A stretch of 64,000 bases of DNA from Salinigranum halophilum (GCF_007004735.1 NZ_ML660182.1:62001-126000); one strand, 5' to 3'; shown: positions 1-8,384, counted from the first letter of the stretch. Notes: generated by a model not told the origin, from the letters alone. Made by a program: numbers and translations.

Positions 1-140
1 TCGTGCTGTTCGACGAGCGCATCGAGGGCAGGATGTCGCGTCGGCGGGTCGACGAGCAGTGCGCCGTCGGACCCGAGGAGGTAGGCGTTGGTGGCACCCG
101 TCGGAACGGCACGGGTGACTGGGACGGCGATTCGCTGCAC
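1..140 (-). CDS. Metallo-beta-lactamase-fold protein, N-terminal fragment
   Basis: The gene runs off the left edge of the window, so only about 46 N-terminal residues are visible. They read VQRIAVPVTRAVPTGATNAY and continue with a YLLG...LLVDPP segment, the first beta-strands of a metallo-beta-lactamase fold (the 'TNAYLL ... LLVD(P/T)G' pattern). The HxHxDH metal motif would lie beyond the edge. I chose the GTG at 138-140; no ATG occurs in frame between it and the stop of the preceding gene. It lies 54 bp downstream of the winged-helix regulator on the same strand, so the two may be co-transcribed. Function within the MBL superfamily cannot be told from this fragment. Confidence 0.6.
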   Translation of the reverse strand, partial: MQRIAVPVTRAVPTGATNAYLLGSDGALLVDPPTRHPALDALVEQH

Positions 141-194
141 GGGAAGAGGGTGGTGCTTGGTCAGTCGTGCGTGCGGTTCGTCGGCGTCCCCGGC

Positions 195-467
195 TCAGGT
201 GTTGAGGTAGTACACCTGCTTCCGAGCGTCCTTGAAGCTGTACCGCGAGGAGACGAGTTCGGACTCCTCGAGACGGTTGAGTGCGTACCGGACGGTCCGG
301 TCGGGCAGGAGCGACTCCTCGGCGAGCTGTCCCTGTGAGAGCGGTGCGTCCATCTGCAGGACCTTGGCGACGAGCTTCGCGCTCGGCGGAAGCTCGCGGA
401 GCCGCTCGCGGAACTCGGTCTCGGATAACAGCTCTTCGGCTTCCCGCTCTGCGGTACTGGTGCTCAT
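195..467 (-). CDS. Small winged-helix (MarR-like) transcriptional regulator
   Basis: A 90-residue protein consisting almost only of one winged helix-turn-helix. The segment LPPSAKLVAKVLQ leads into LSQGQLAEESLLPDRTVRYA, which has the helix-turn-helix pattern, followed by a wing ending in KDARKQVYYL. The start is the ATG at 465-467 (MSTSTAERE...); longer in-frame starts upstream give non-conserved sequence. A TATA-like stretch (rc of 'tatggtaaa', about 493-501) sits about 27 bp upstream, suggesting a leaderless message. It precedes an MBL-fold gene on the same strand. A close paralogue occurs at 63583-63846. DNA target and signal are unknown. Confidence 0.8.
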   Translation of the reverse strand: MSTSTAEREAEELLSETEFRERLRELPPSAKLVAKVLQMDAPLSQGQLAEESLLPDRTVRYALNRLEESELVSSRYSFKDARKQVYYLNT

Positions 468-701
468 ACCGATGGGTGGCCGTGGCGTATGGTAAAGGTT
501 AGCTACATGTGTGACAAAACAATCCGTACACCTTAAACACATAATATGTCTCACCGGGGCCAGCGCCGGTCGACCCGATTCTCGGCCACAGGAGCCGGTG
601 ACACGAGCCGGAAACGCACGGCGGCACCCCGAGCGGTGGGTCGGCGCGTGTCAGTCCGTTCCAGTACGTTCATAGTGGAGGCGCGCACAGAGCCGGTACG
701 A

Positions 702-1451
702 GTGAAAGGAAAAGAGTGGTACAAGGCGGACGACGTCGCCGAAGAGTACGACTCGAAACGCTTCTCCCGCGGCGGTCGGCTCATCGACCGCCGGGAGAAG
801 GGCGCCGTCCTCACGGCGCTCTCGCCAGTCGAGGGGAAGCGTGTCCTCGAGATCGCCTGCGGCACCGGCCGGTTCACCGTCATGCTCGCCGAGCGCGGCG
901 CGGACGTCGTCGGGCTGGACATCTCGCGGGCGATGCTCGCGCAGGGCCGCGAGAAGGCCCGCGAGGCGGGCGTCGCCGAGCGTATCTCGTTCCTGCTCGG
1001 CGACGCCGCCCGGTTGCCCTTCCCCGACAACCACTTCGACGCCGTCTTCGCGATGCGATTCTTCCACCTCGCGGACACACCCGCGCGGTTCCTCGCGGAG
1101 ATGGCCCGTGTCTCCAAGGGGCAGGTCTTCTTCGACACGTTCAACGACTTCTCGACCCGGGTCGTCTACAACTGGCTCCTTCCGATGGGTTCGCACCTGT
1201 ACTCCCGCGACGACGTCGAACAGCTCGTCGCCGATGCCGGTCTCTCGCTCGCGTCGGAGTCGCACGACTTCGTCGTCCCGTACGGGTTGTACCGGAAGAT
1301 ACCCAACACCATCGCCTCCGACATCCGTTCCGTCGACACCGCCGTCGGTGACACGAGCGTCGGCGAGCGACTCGCCTCGGTGTCGTACTGGAACGCGTCG
1401 GTTCCCGGCGCGGACGGCGACGCGGCACGCCGGGCCAGCGAGGCCGAGTGA
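702..1451 (+). CDS. Class I SAM-dependent methyltransferase
   Basis: A 249-residue protein with a Rossmann methyltransferase core. Motif I is VLEIACGTGRF (about residues 48-58), followed by the acidic strand GADVVGLDIS (about 67-75), then a GDAARLPFPDNHFDAVFA segment typical of UbiE/Methyltransf_11 enzymes. The substrate is not evident. The frame is open from 546, but the first 52 codons are arginine-rich and unlike the family, so I use the GTG at 702 (VKGKEWYKADD...). A glycosyltransferase gene follows 46 bp later on the same strand, so it may modify a sugar or lipid product, but this is only inference from context. Confidence 0.85.
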   Translation: MKGKEWYKADDVAEEYDSKRFSRGGRLIDRREKGAVLTALSPVEGKRVLEIACGTGRFTVMLAERGADVVGLDISRAMLAQGREKAREAGVAERISFLLGDAARLPFPDNHFDAVFAMRFFHLADTPARFLAEMARVSKGQVFFDTFNDFSTRVVYNWLLPMGSHLYSRDDVEQLVADAGLSLASESHDFVVPYGLYRKIPNTIASDIRSVDTAVGDTSVGERLASVSYWNASVPGADGDAARRASEAE

Positions 1452-1497
1452 GGACGAGAGCGACCGGATTTAAGTGTTCGCTCGCCGACCTCCGGGT

Positions 1498-2418
1498 ATG
1501 GACCTCTCGGTAGTCGTCCCGACGCTCAACGGGCGCGACAGGCTGGCCACCAGTCTCGACTCGCTGGCCACCCACGCTCCCGACGCCGAGGTCGTCGTGG
1601 TCAACGGCCCCTCGGCGGACGGGACGACCGGGATGGTGCGCGACCGCGACGACGTTGACGTCCTCGTCGAACTCTCCGCGCGAACGCTGAACGTCGCGCG
1701 GAACGCCGGCATCCAGGCCGCCACCGGCGACGCCGTCGCCTTTCTCGGCTACGACTTCGCCGTCGGGCCCGAGTGGGCCGAGGGCGTCCGGACACGACTG
1801 GTCGAAGACGCCGTCGTGACCGGTCCGACCCGACGCCGTGTCTACGGCGGGCAGACCGCCGACGCGCCCGAACGCCGGCGCGTCTGTAAACGCGACATCA
1901 CGTACTTCGACGGCGGGAACGTCGCCTTCCGAACCGGGGTCCTCGACGACCTCGACGGCTTCGACGAGTACCTCCAGACCGGCGGCGCTCGCGACGCGGC
2001 CCACCGCCTCGCCGGCCTCGGCTACAGCGTCGTCTGGGAGCCGACGATGCAGGTGTCGCTCGAACACGAGACGGACGGCGGCGTCGAGACCCGCGACTGG
2101 GAGTGGAAGTACCGCGCCCTCGCGTACCGCCTCGTCAAGAACTACGGCCTCCGACCGGAGGTCGCCCGCCGGACCCTCCGTCACGCCGGGTCGGACGCCG
2201 TGTCGACGGCGAAAGAAGTCCTCAGGGGTGAGTCGGTGCCGACGTCGTGGTTTGGGACGAGTCGGGCGGTGACCGTCGGCATCGCGACGGGGTTCAGTGA
2301 CGGGTTAGTCGCCCGCGCTCGAGACCGGACGCCGACGCGTAACCCTCGCGGCGTCTCGACCCGGACCGACCGCGCCGTCGCTCAGTACGACTGGCGCTCT
2401 TCGTCCTCCTCGGCGTAA
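1498..2418 (+). CDS. Family 2 glycosyltransferase
   Basis: A 306-residue GT-A glycosyltransferase. It opens with DLSVVVPTLNGRDRL (residues 2-16), the usual nucleotide-sugar-binding strand, followed by the VVVNGPSADGT loop and LNVARNAGIQAATGD. In place of a clear DxD motif it has VAFLGYDF. A later FDGGNVAFR segment matches the acceptor-side region of GT2 enzymes. No transmembrane helices are visible, so it probably acts at the inner membrane face or in the cytosol. It ends in a short serine run. A TTTAAG box near 1469-1474 lies about 26 bp before the ATG. The acceptor and donor are unknown. Confidence 0.8.
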   Translation: MDLSVVVPTLNGRDRLATSLDSLATHAPDAEVVVVNGPSADGTTGMVRDRDDVDVLVELSARTLNVARNAGIQAATGDAVAFLGYDFAVGPEWAEGVRTRLVEDAVVTGPTRRRVYGGQTADAPERRRVCKRDITYFDGGNVAFRTGVLDDLDGFDEYLQTGGARDAAHRLAGLGYSVVWEPTMQVSLEHETDGGVETRDWEWKYRALAYRLVKNYGLRPEVARRTLRHAGSDAVSTAKEVLRGESVPTSWFGTSRAVTVGIATGFSDGLVARARDRTPTRNPRGVSTRTDRAVAQYDWRSSSSSA

Positions 2419-2425
2419 CTCCGCG

Positions 2426-3250
2426 TCACGCAGACGACGCGAGCGCCGGGAAGACCCGCATCGCGTTCTTCTCGAACGCCCGGCGCATGAGGTCCTCACT
2501 CACGTCGAGCGTGAGCAGTTCCATCACGCTCACGTTCGGATGCGTCGCGGGCGCGCCCGACCCGAAGAGCACGCGGTCGGGGTGTTCGAGCAGCCCCCGC
2601 TCGAGCACGTCGCGATAGCGGACGAAGCTCGTCTCGACGTAGAGGTCGTCGTGGCGGTCGAGGAGGTCGACCGCCGCGTGCATCCGCTCGCGGTCGAACG
2701 GGAAGCCGCCGAAGCGTTCGAGCACCACCGGGAACGAGTACCGAAGCAGCGTCTCCTCCACCGCTGGGAGGGAGAAGTCAGCCCCGACCCGGACCAGCGC
2801 GGGGTGCCCGACGCTGTCGAGCCGTTCGAGCGTCTCCTCGTCGGGGAGGCCGTCGCGTGCGGGGTCGAGCGTGAACCCGTGGAACCGGTCGCCGTATCCG
2901 TACTGCTCGACGTCGTCCGGGGTGGTGTGGTGGTCCGCGCGCGAAGCAGTGAGGTTCCGGAGGCGAGCGGCCGGGCGGTCGCTGGGGTCGCGAGGCCCGT
3001 TGAGACGTGCGAGTGGGACGAACGGCCGGTCGACGCTCAGCCGCGCCACGGCGTTGTTCACGCGGAGATACCCCTCTCGGTCCGGCCGTGGCCCCGGTGC
3101 GACGACGGCGCGGACGACCCCCGCCTGGTGGAGTTCACGCTCGAGGCGTTCGGGGCCGACGTCGCGACCGAATCGCGCGCTCTCGTCCCCGTTGGGGTCG
3201 AGCCGTGCACGGACGTCGACCACGCGGAAGCCGTGTTCCAGTTCCAACAT
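2426..3250 (-). CDS. Amidohydrolase-like TIM-barrel protein with missing metal ligands
   Basis: A 274-residue protein resembling the amidohydrolase_2 / TatD-like barrel: it has the N-terminal strand FRVVDVRARLD, the AGVVRAVVAPG strand, YVETS, and the C-terminal DRVLFGSGAPATHPN followed by AFEKNAMRVF. In active family members the first strand carries HxH and the late strand carries FGSD; here these read DVRAR and FGSG, so the usual metal ligands are absent. It may be a catalytically altered or non-catalytic homologue. The ATG at 3248-3250 gives the natural N-terminus; an in-frame ATG at 3283 would add 11 residues. It ends 7 bp from the convergent glycosyltransferase and is divergent from the thermosome gene. 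Confidence 0.75.
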   Translation of the reverse strand: MLELEHGFRVVDVRARLDPNGDESARFGRDVGPERLERELHQAGVVRAVVAPGPRPDREGYLRVNNAVARLSVDRPFVPLARLNGPRDPSDRPAARLRNLTASRADHHTTPDDVEQYGYGDRFHGFTLDPARDGLPDEETLERLDSVGHPALVRVGADFSLPAVEETLLRYSFPVVLERFGGFPFDRERMHAAVDLLDRHDDLYVETSFVRYRDVLERGLLEHPDRVLFGSGAPATHPNVSVMELLTLDVSEDLMRRAFEKNAMRVFPALASSA

Positions 3251-3400
3251 CCTCTCGCCCGTCCAGTCGCCGGCGCGGCACATAAGCCAGCGGGGTCGGA
3301 CGGGAGCGACGACCCCCGTCCGCGGCTCTCGTGTGTGCTCCATGCACACGTGGCTCTTGCTACGCTGTCCTGCGGTTTTGGGACACATCCCGACAAAACG

Positions 3401-3410
3401 CTTATATAGA
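3401..3410 (+). promoter_or_regulatory. TATA box of the thermosome gene
   Basis: The sequence cttatataga is a strong archaeal TATA box, preceded by the purine-rich 'cgacaaaacg' in BRE position. Transcription should begin near 3430-3435, only a few bases before the ATG at 3439, so the message would be leaderless or nearly so. Confidence 0.75.
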
Positions 3411-3438
3411 ACTGCAAACCATCATACTGGTGATTACT

Positions 3439-5016
3439 ATGTCATCCCGCATGCAGCAAGGTCAGCCGTTGTTTATTCTCGCCGAAGGCAGCCAGCGAAC
3501 GCGCGGCCAGAGCGCGCAGGACTCGAACATCCGCGCCGGTCGGGCAGTCGCCTCCGCCGTACGCACCACACTCGGCCCCCGTGGGATGGACAAGATGCTC
3601 GTCGACTCCTCGGGCGAGGTCGTCATCACCAACGACGGGGCGACCATCCTCAACGAGATGGACATCGAACACCCCGCCGCACAGATGATCGTCGAGGTCG
3701 CCGAGACCCAGGAGGACGAAGTCGGTGACGGCACCACGACCGCCGCCGTGCTCACGGGCGAACTCCTCGCGAAGGCAGAGAACCTCCTCGACGACGACAT
3801 CCACCCGACGGTCATCGTCGAAGGGTACACCGAAGCCGCCCGCCTCGCACAGGACGCCATCGACGCGCAGGTGCTCGACGTCGACCTCGACGACGACCTC
3901 CTCGTGAAGGTCGCCGAGTCCTCCATGACCGGCAAGGGCACCGGCGACGTCACCGCCGACGTCCTCGCCGGGCACGTCGTCCGCGCGGTCCGGATGGTCC
4001 ACGACGACGCCGAGCGGTTCGACCGCGACGACATCAACGTCCACACCCGTACGGGTGCCTCCTCGTCGGCGACCGAACTCGTCGAGGGCGTCATCATCGA
4101 CAAAGAGCCGGTCAACGACGAGATGCCCCGCTCCGTCGAGGACGCCACCGTCGCCGTCGTCGACGTGAAACTCGACGTCCGCAAGGCCGAGGCCGACACC
4201 GAGTACAACATCTCCTCCGTGGAGCAGCTCACGGCGGCGCTCGACGCCGAGGAGTCCGAACTCCGCTCGTACGCCACCTCGCTGAAGGAGGCGGGTGTGG
4301 ACGTCGTGTTCTGCACGAAGTCCATCTCCGACCGCGTCGCGAGCTACCTCGCCAAGGAGGGCATCCTCGCGTTCAAGAGCGTCAAGAAGTCCGACGCCCG
4401 CCGCATCGCTCACGCGACGGGCGCGAAGCGCCTCGGCTCGGTGACCGACATCGACGCCGACGACTTCGGCCACGCCGAGCGCGTCGCCATCGAGAAGTAC
4501 GGCGACGACGAACTCACGTTCGTCGAGGGCGGTGCGGCCTCGCGCTCCGTCACTCTCTTGCTCCGGGGCGGCACCGAACACGTCGTCGACGAACTGGAGC
4601 GTGCCATCAACGACGCCATCGACGTGACGGTCGCCGCCATCGACAAGGGCGGCGTCGTCCCCGGTGCGGGCTGCACCGAGGTCGCCATCGCCGACCACCT
4701 CCGCTCGGAGGCGGCGGGCATCGAGGGGCGCAAGCAACTCGCTGTCGAGGCCTTCGCGGACGCCGTCGAGGCGCTCCCCCGCACGCTCGCGGAGAACGTC
4801 GGGATGGACCCCATCGACGCGCTGGTCGACCTGCGCTCGGCGTACGAGAGCGAGGGCCGCGCGGGCGTCATCGCCACCGGTCGCTTCGGTGAGATCGGTG
4901 ACCCCGTCGAACACGGCGTCCTCGACCCCGCCGCGGTGAAGCGCGAGGCCGTCGAGAGCGCCACCGAGGCCGCGACGATGATCCTCCGCATCGACGACGT
5001 CATCGCTGCCGAGTAA
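3439..5016 (+). CDS. cct3: Thermosome (group II chaperonin) subunit, CCT3-like
   Basis: A 525-residue subunit of the archaeal ATP-dependent chaperonin that folds cytosolic proteins. Visible signatures are [10 protein letters not shown] (residues 43-52), [10 protein letters not shown] (62-71) and the catalytic [10 protein letters not shown] (96-105). The C-terminal nucleotide-contact motif reads VPGAGCTE rather than the usual VPGGG. It ends in [12 protein letters not shown] with no GGM-rich tail, which among Haloferax subunits is the CCT3 pattern (from memory). The ATG at 3439 is chosen because the family N-terminus ([15 protein letters not shown]) follows it and the TATA box fits. It stands alone in its transcription unit; heat induction is expected from the family. 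Confidence 0.95.
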   Translation: MSSRMQQGQPLFILAEGSQRTRGQSAQDSNIRAGRAVASAVRTTLGPRGMDKMLVDSSGEVVITNDGATILNEMDIEHPAAQMIVEVAETQEDEVGDGTTTAAVLTGELLAKAENLLDDDIHPTVIVEGYTEAARLAQDAIDAQVLDVDLDDDLLVKVAESSMTGKGTGDVTADVLAGHVVRAVRMVHDDAERFDRDDINVHTRTGASSSATELVEGVIIDKEPVNDEMPRSVEDATVAVVDVKLDVRKAEADTEYNISSVEQLTAALDAEESELRSYATSLKEAGVDVVFCTKSISDRVASYLAKEGILAFKSVKKSDARRIAHATGAKRLGSVTDIDADDFGHAERVAIEKYGDDELTFVEGGAASRSVTLLLRGGTEHVVDELERAINDAIDVTVAAIDKGGVVPGAGCTEVAIADHLRSEAAGIEGRKQLAVEAFADAVEALPRTLAENVGMDPIDALVDLRSAYESEGRAGVIATGRFGEIGDPVEHGVLDPAAVKREAVESATEAATMILRIDDVIAAE

Positions 5017-5100
5017 CTCTCGGTTCGCGCCGCTCACTTCGGTCGGTTCTCTTGTTCGGCTCTGGGATTGTTGTAACCCTCTGAGAATGACGGGCGTGGC

Positions 5101-5128
5101 GTGCTGAATAGAGAGGGTGTGTTCAGCA
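5101..5128 (+). repeat. Palindromic intergenic repeat, copy 1
   Basis: A 28-bp element starting gtgctgaata and ending gttcagca. Its ends form an imperfect inverted repeat (TGCTGAA.. / ..TTCAGCA) around a purine-rich centre. Two further copies lie at 5568-5595 (same orientation, 23/28 identical) and 6367-6394 (opposite orientation, 23/28 identical). It lies 85 bp after the thermosome gene and 63 bp before the antitoxin gene. Confidence 0.6.
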
Positions 5129-5190
5129 ACCCTCGGTTAACCAGCAGGATGGTAGCAAATTTCGCTCAGTAGTATGTTCTGCTAAACGGT

Positions 5191-5511
5191 ATGGCCACGT
5201 CGGTGAAGATGGACGACGATACCAAGTCCCGTTTCGAACGGTTACAGGCCGAAATTCGGCTAAAGACCGGGAGGCGAGTGACACAACGAGACATCTTGGC
5301 ACGGCTCGTCGAGCAGGCCATCGAGTCCAAGCCGGACCTCATCGACTCGTTTCGCGAGAAACGTGTCCCTCTTGCGGAATCCGAGCGCGAGAAGTTCCAC
5401 GAGGGGATGGTCTCGTCCGGAGTCACGACGACCGAAGAAGACATCGACGACGTGCTGAGCTTCGACACGGATTTCGATGGACTCGTTGACCGCATCGAAC
5501 CAGGATTCTAA
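5191..5511 (+). CDS. VapB-like ribbon-helix-helix antitoxin, orphan
   Basis: A 106-residue protein beginning MATSVKMDDDTKSRFERLQA, the N-terminus of a haloarchaeal family of VapB-type antitoxins, then GRRVTQRDILARLVEQA as the DNA-binding/dimer part. The C-terminal region (VTTTEEDIDDVLSF) is the kind that normally binds a PIN-domain toxin. Such genes are usually followed within a few bases by the toxin gene. Here the 132 bp after the stop codon hold no PIN ORF, only a second palindromic repeat. It is therefore an orphan, either a remnant of a deleted toxin-antitoxin pair or a protector against a toxin encoded elsewhere. The flanking repeats and lower GC suggest accessory DNA. Confidence 0.75.
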   Translation: MATSVKMDDDTKSRFERLQAEIRLKTGRRVTQRDILARLVEQAIESKPDLIDSFREKRVPLAESEREKFHEGMVSSGVTTTEEDIDDVLSFDTDFDGLVDRIEPGF

Positions 5512-5567
5512 GGGGTGTCCTACTCGGAGTGCCCAATTCAAATCATACAGAAGGTGTCAGAAGGTAC

Positions 5568-5595
5568 GTGCTGAAGTTAGAGGGTGTATGCAGCA
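5568..5595 (+). repeat. Palindromic intergenic repeat, copy 2
   Basis: A 28-bp copy (gtgctgaagt ... atgcagca) 23/28 identical to the copy at 5101-5128 and in the same orientation, so the antitoxin gene lies between two direct copies. It sits where a toxin gene would be expected. Confidence 0.6.
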
Positions 5596-5643
5596 GTTGA
5601 ATCACCGTCTCGGCCCCTCTGAGTCGAAACCGGGTGGCTACGG

Positions 5644-6274
5644 CTACACCGCTCCCCAGAGAGCCAGTATTCCGAACCCGACGATGATGAGACCAGCCAG
5701 TTGACTCACCCGCCGCATCACAGTCTGGGTGAATCGTGTCCGGAACAGACTCACACCGACGCTCAGCGTTAGCCACCAGAGAGCCGAACCAAGGAAGACA
5801 CCACCGACCAGTGCGGCGGCGTCGGCGTACGCACCTGAAGTCCCGATTCCGAGCCCAGCGAAGATGCCAACGAAGGCGAGAATCGTCACTGGGTTGGTGA
5901 TCGTCAGCAGAAACGTCGAGCCGTAGTCTCTGGTGAGTTCACTCGTGTTGGTGGCTGCGGTCGAGTCGTTTGTCGGCTCGGTACGGAAGGACTGGACGCC
6001 AAGGTACAACAGCAGTGCCCCACCGATTATCCGAATCGTCGTCTGGTGCTCCAACAGGAGCGACGAGACGAGTGTGATACCGAAGCCCGCGATAGCACCA
6101 TACACGGCGTCCGCAGACGCGGCTCCGAGGCCACTCACGAACCCCGAGAATCTCCCTTTAGAAACCGTTCGCTGGATACACAGGACGCCAATCGGGCCAA
6201 CCGGTGCGGCGATGGAGAACCCGAGGACGATGCCCTGTAGCAGAATGTTGATTGTCGCTGTCGTTAATACGCAT
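5644..6274 (-). pseudogene. LysE/RhtB-family amino-acid exporter with out-of-frame start
   Basis: The frame open from 6273 to 5644 encodes a complete-length LysE exporter of about 208 residues. It has the N-terminal LGFSIAAPVGPIGVLC motif, SGLGAASADAVYGAIAGFG, a TITNPVTILAFVG helix and about six membrane helices. No ATG, GTG or TTG lies in this frame before codon 45 (GTG at 6138), which would delete the first helix and the PVGP motif. The only suitable ATG (6272-6274), correctly placed about 34 bp after a TATA-like box (rc of 6304-6312), is in a different frame, and the LysE frame resumes just after it. A small indel near codon 2 would explain this; a sequencing error is the alternative. Confidence 0.65.
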
Positions 6275-6366
6275 CACCTCACAGTCGCCTGAACACCGGG
6301 GCTGGATAAGTACGTTCTGAATGTCTGCTCTCCCGACAATCGAATCGTTGAGGACTCTCGTCTGAC

Positions 6367-6394
6367 TGCTGGATACGCACTCTGTATTCAGCAC
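6367..6394 (-). repeat. Palindromic intergenic repeat, copy 3 (inverted)
   Basis: The reverse complement (gtgctgaata ... atccagca) matches copy 1 at 23 of 28 positions. This copy has the clearest hairpin, with arms GTGCTGAATAC and GTATCCAGCA around a 7-nt loop. It marks the far side of the antitoxin/LysE islet. Confidence 0.6.
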
Positions 6395-6455
6395 GGCCCT
6401 GAAACCCATCAGACATCGAGTACTTCAACAGAACCTCGGTTCTCACGTTCCGTTC

Positions 6456-7070
6456 TCACACCGTCGGGAGTTGCCAGTCGTACGTGAGCGCCAGCCCTCT
6501 GAGTGCGAGCACGCTCACGGTGCACACGAGGGTCGACAGACCGGCGGAGGCACCGACCTCTGAGAGTATCCAGAACGACACACCACCGACGAGTGCCGGC
6601 GTCGCGTAGAAGTCCTCTCTGAGCACTACTGGTACTCGCCCGAGGAGGATGTCCGCGATGCTTCCGCCGCCGACAGCCGTGACTGTCGCGAGCGCGACGA
6701 CGCCGAACGGTGAGAGGCCCACGCCGGTCCCGACGAGTGCACCCGTCGACGCGAACGCTGCCAGGCCGAGCGCGTCCGAGAGCAAAAAGAGTGGATTATC
6801 TCGCAGTCGAGGGCCGTCGCCGGCGACGACGATGACAGCGATGGCGACGCCGACGAGTGCGACGGTGACGTCGCCGACGCTGGCAAGCGAGGTCGGTGTC
6901 CGCCCGACGAGTACGTCCCGTGTCGTCCCCCCACCGAGCGCGGTGACGACGCCGAGGACGACGACGCCGAAGAGGTCGAGGTCCGCGTCCGCGGCCTTCA
7001 GTGCACCCGCGATCGCGAACGCGAGGAGGCCGACGACGTTGGCGACGGCGAAGGGGTCCCCGAGTCTCAT
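6456..7070 (-). CDS. TRIC-type cation channel (UPF0126 / YadS family)
   Basis: A 204-residue protein with about seven membrane helices and the internal duplication typical of prokaryotic TRIC channels. The two glycine-rich repeats are TALGGGTTRDVLVGRTP and TAVGGGSIADILLGRVPVVL. The first helix (VVGLLAFAIAGALKA) and the FGVVVLG turn also fit. It probably conducts monovalent cations across the cytoplasmic membrane. Its ATG overlaps the stop codon of the upstream SAM hydrolase gene by 4 bp (7067-7070), so the two are translationally coupled. Confidence 0.85.
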   Translation of the reverse strand: MRLGDPFAVANVVGLLAFAIAGALKAADADLDLFGVVVLGVVTALGGGTTRDVLVGRTPTSLASVGDVTVALVGVAIAVIVVAGDGPRLRDNPLFLLSDALGLAAFASTGALVGTGVGLSPFGVVALATVTAVGGGSIADILLGRVPVVLREDFYATPALVGGVSFWILSEVGASAGLSTLVCTVSVLALRGLALTYDWQLPTV

Positions 7071-7843
7071 TCGATTCGTTCGATTCTGACCGTATCCCCG
7101 GTAGAGAGGCCGAACGCCTCGTCTCCGCGTCCACGGTTCACGTCACACTCGACGTTGCCATGACTCCCGACGGTGACGAGTCGCTCTCCTTCTGCGACCG
7201 CCGCGAACGAGTCGCCGACGGGCACGCGCTCGCCGTTCACTCGAACCCGCGCTGCGCCATCGATGAACGGCCCTGGGACGCTCGTGATGGCGTTGCCGAA
7301 GTCGTCGACGACGAGGACTTCGCCGTGAGCGACCGCTTCCTCGCCCGCTCCCTCGACGGTCGCCTCGGGAAGCGTCAGGTCGACGTACTCGTCGGCGGGC
7401 GAGACGGCGTCGAGGTCCTCGACGTTCGCGACGCCAGCCTCGTGGACGGCCGCGGCGGCGGGGGCGAAGACGTCGCGGCCGTGGAAGGTGTTCGAGGCCG
7501 GGTCGTCGTGGGCGTACGCGAACACCTCGACCGACGAATCGCCGACGAGCGCCCGTGCCGCCGGGAGGGCGACGCCGTTGTCCGGGGCGACGAGCGCGTG
7601 GTCGCCGGCGCGGACGACGAGGGCGGCGCGGCCGGTGCCGACGCCGGGGTCGACGACGAGGAGGTGGACCGCGGGGGGGAACTCCGGGAGGACGAACTGG
7701 GTCCAGAAGGCAGCGGCGCGGACGTCCTGGCGGGGGAGGTCGTGGGCGACGTCGACCAGCCGTATCTGGGGGTCGGCAGAGAGGAGCACGCCGCGCATCG
7801 CTGCGGGGTACGGCGAGCCGAAGTCCGAACTGAGCGTGATCAT
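7067..7843 (-). CDS. S-adenosyl-L-methionine hydrolase (adenosine-forming)
   Basis: A 258-residue DUF62 / SAM-hydroxide adenosyltransferase family protein that cleaves SAM to adenosine and methionine. It begins MITLSSDFGSPYPAAMRGVL, and has LLVVDPGVGT with the catalytic Asp region, HALVAPDNGVALP, and the C-terminal domain motif VVDDFGNAITSV. Length and motifs are complete. It lies between NMN adenylyltransferase (1 bp upstream) and the TRIC gene (4-bp overlap), forming a three-gene operon. Haloarchaeal members sit beside nucleotide or cofactor genes, which fits adenosine salvage. Confidence 0.88.
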   Translation of the reverse strand: MITLSSDFGSPYPAAMRGVLLSADPQIRLVDVAHDLPRQDVRAAAFWTQFVLPEFPPAVHLLVVDPGVGTGRAALVVRAGDHALVAPDNGVALPAARALVGDSSVEVFAYAHDDPASNTFHGRDVFAPAAAAVHEAGVANVEDLDAVSPADEYVDLTLPEATVEGAGEEAVAHGEVLVVDDFGNAITSVPGPFIDGAARVRVNGERVPVGDSFAAVAEGERLVTVGSHGNVECDVNRGRGDEAFGLSTGDTVRIERIE

Positions 7844-7844
7844 C

Positions 7845-8384
7845 TCACTCGGGGTCGCTCGTCGCGTCTCGCGGACCGTTGGAGTCGGTTTCGGAGACGC
7901 GCTGGATGCGTTCGATCCCGTCGATTTCCTCGATGACCTCGACGACGGATGCGGGGACGAGCGAACGCCAGTCGCCGTTCGAGAGCATGCGCTCTCTGAG
8001 TTCGGTCCCCTCGAGGACGTCGCGGTTGAACATCGGCGACTGGCGAACCTCGACGCCCGCTTCCCGAAACAGTTGGATGACGAGTGGGTTGTTCGAGTAC
8101 GCCACGTCGAACGTCGGGGACATCGACTGGACGTGGCTCACCCACACCGAGTTCCGGTCGAGGTCCTCGATGGGGACCGCGTAGCTGACGATGTCGAAGT
8201 CGCTCACCGACTTCGAGACCATCATGACCCGCTCGCCGGCGGTGAACGGGTTCCGCGGCGAGTGGGAGTCGCCCGCGGAGCCGATGCCGAGGACGAGTTC
8301 GTCGACCTCTCCCGCGATCTCCTCGACCATCCTGTGGTGGCCGTTGTGATACGGCTGAAACCGTCCGATGTAGAACCCCCGCAT
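7845..8384 (-). CDS. Nicotinamide-nucleotide adenylyltransferase (archaeal NMNAT)
   Basis: A 179-residue enzyme that makes NAD from NMN and ATP. The nucleotidyltransferase motif GRFQPYHNGHH with HxGH is at residues 6-16, the phosphate-loop region GSAGDSHSPRNPFTAGER follows, and the C-terminal ATP-binding motif appears as LEGTELRERML. The start is the ATG at 8382-8384 (MRGFYIGRFQPY); an upstream in-frame ATG would add seven non-conserved residues. It is the first gene of the operon with SAM hydrolase and TRIC. It is divergent from lonB, with 166 bp between the two starts. Confidence 0.92.
   Translation of the reverse strand: MRGFYIGRFQPYHNGHHRMVEEIAGEVDELVLGIGSAGDSHSPRNPFTAGERVMMVSKSVSDFDIVSYAVPIEDLDRNSVWVSHVQSMSPTFDVAYSNNPLVIQLFREAGVEVRQSPMFNRDVLEGTELRERMLSNGDWRSLVPASVVEVIEEIDGIERIQRVSETDSNGPRDATSDPE

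Noticed and set aside
546-701. Longer N-terminus for the methyltransferase at 702.
   Set aside because: The added 52 residues are Arg/Ser-rich and unlike any methyltransferase N-terminus; GTG at 702 begins the conserved region.
5477-5704. Small frame overlapping the end of the antitoxin gene as a candidate toxin.
   Set aside because: The sequence has no PIN-domain acidic residues, reads through a repeat, and lies opposite the LysE gene.
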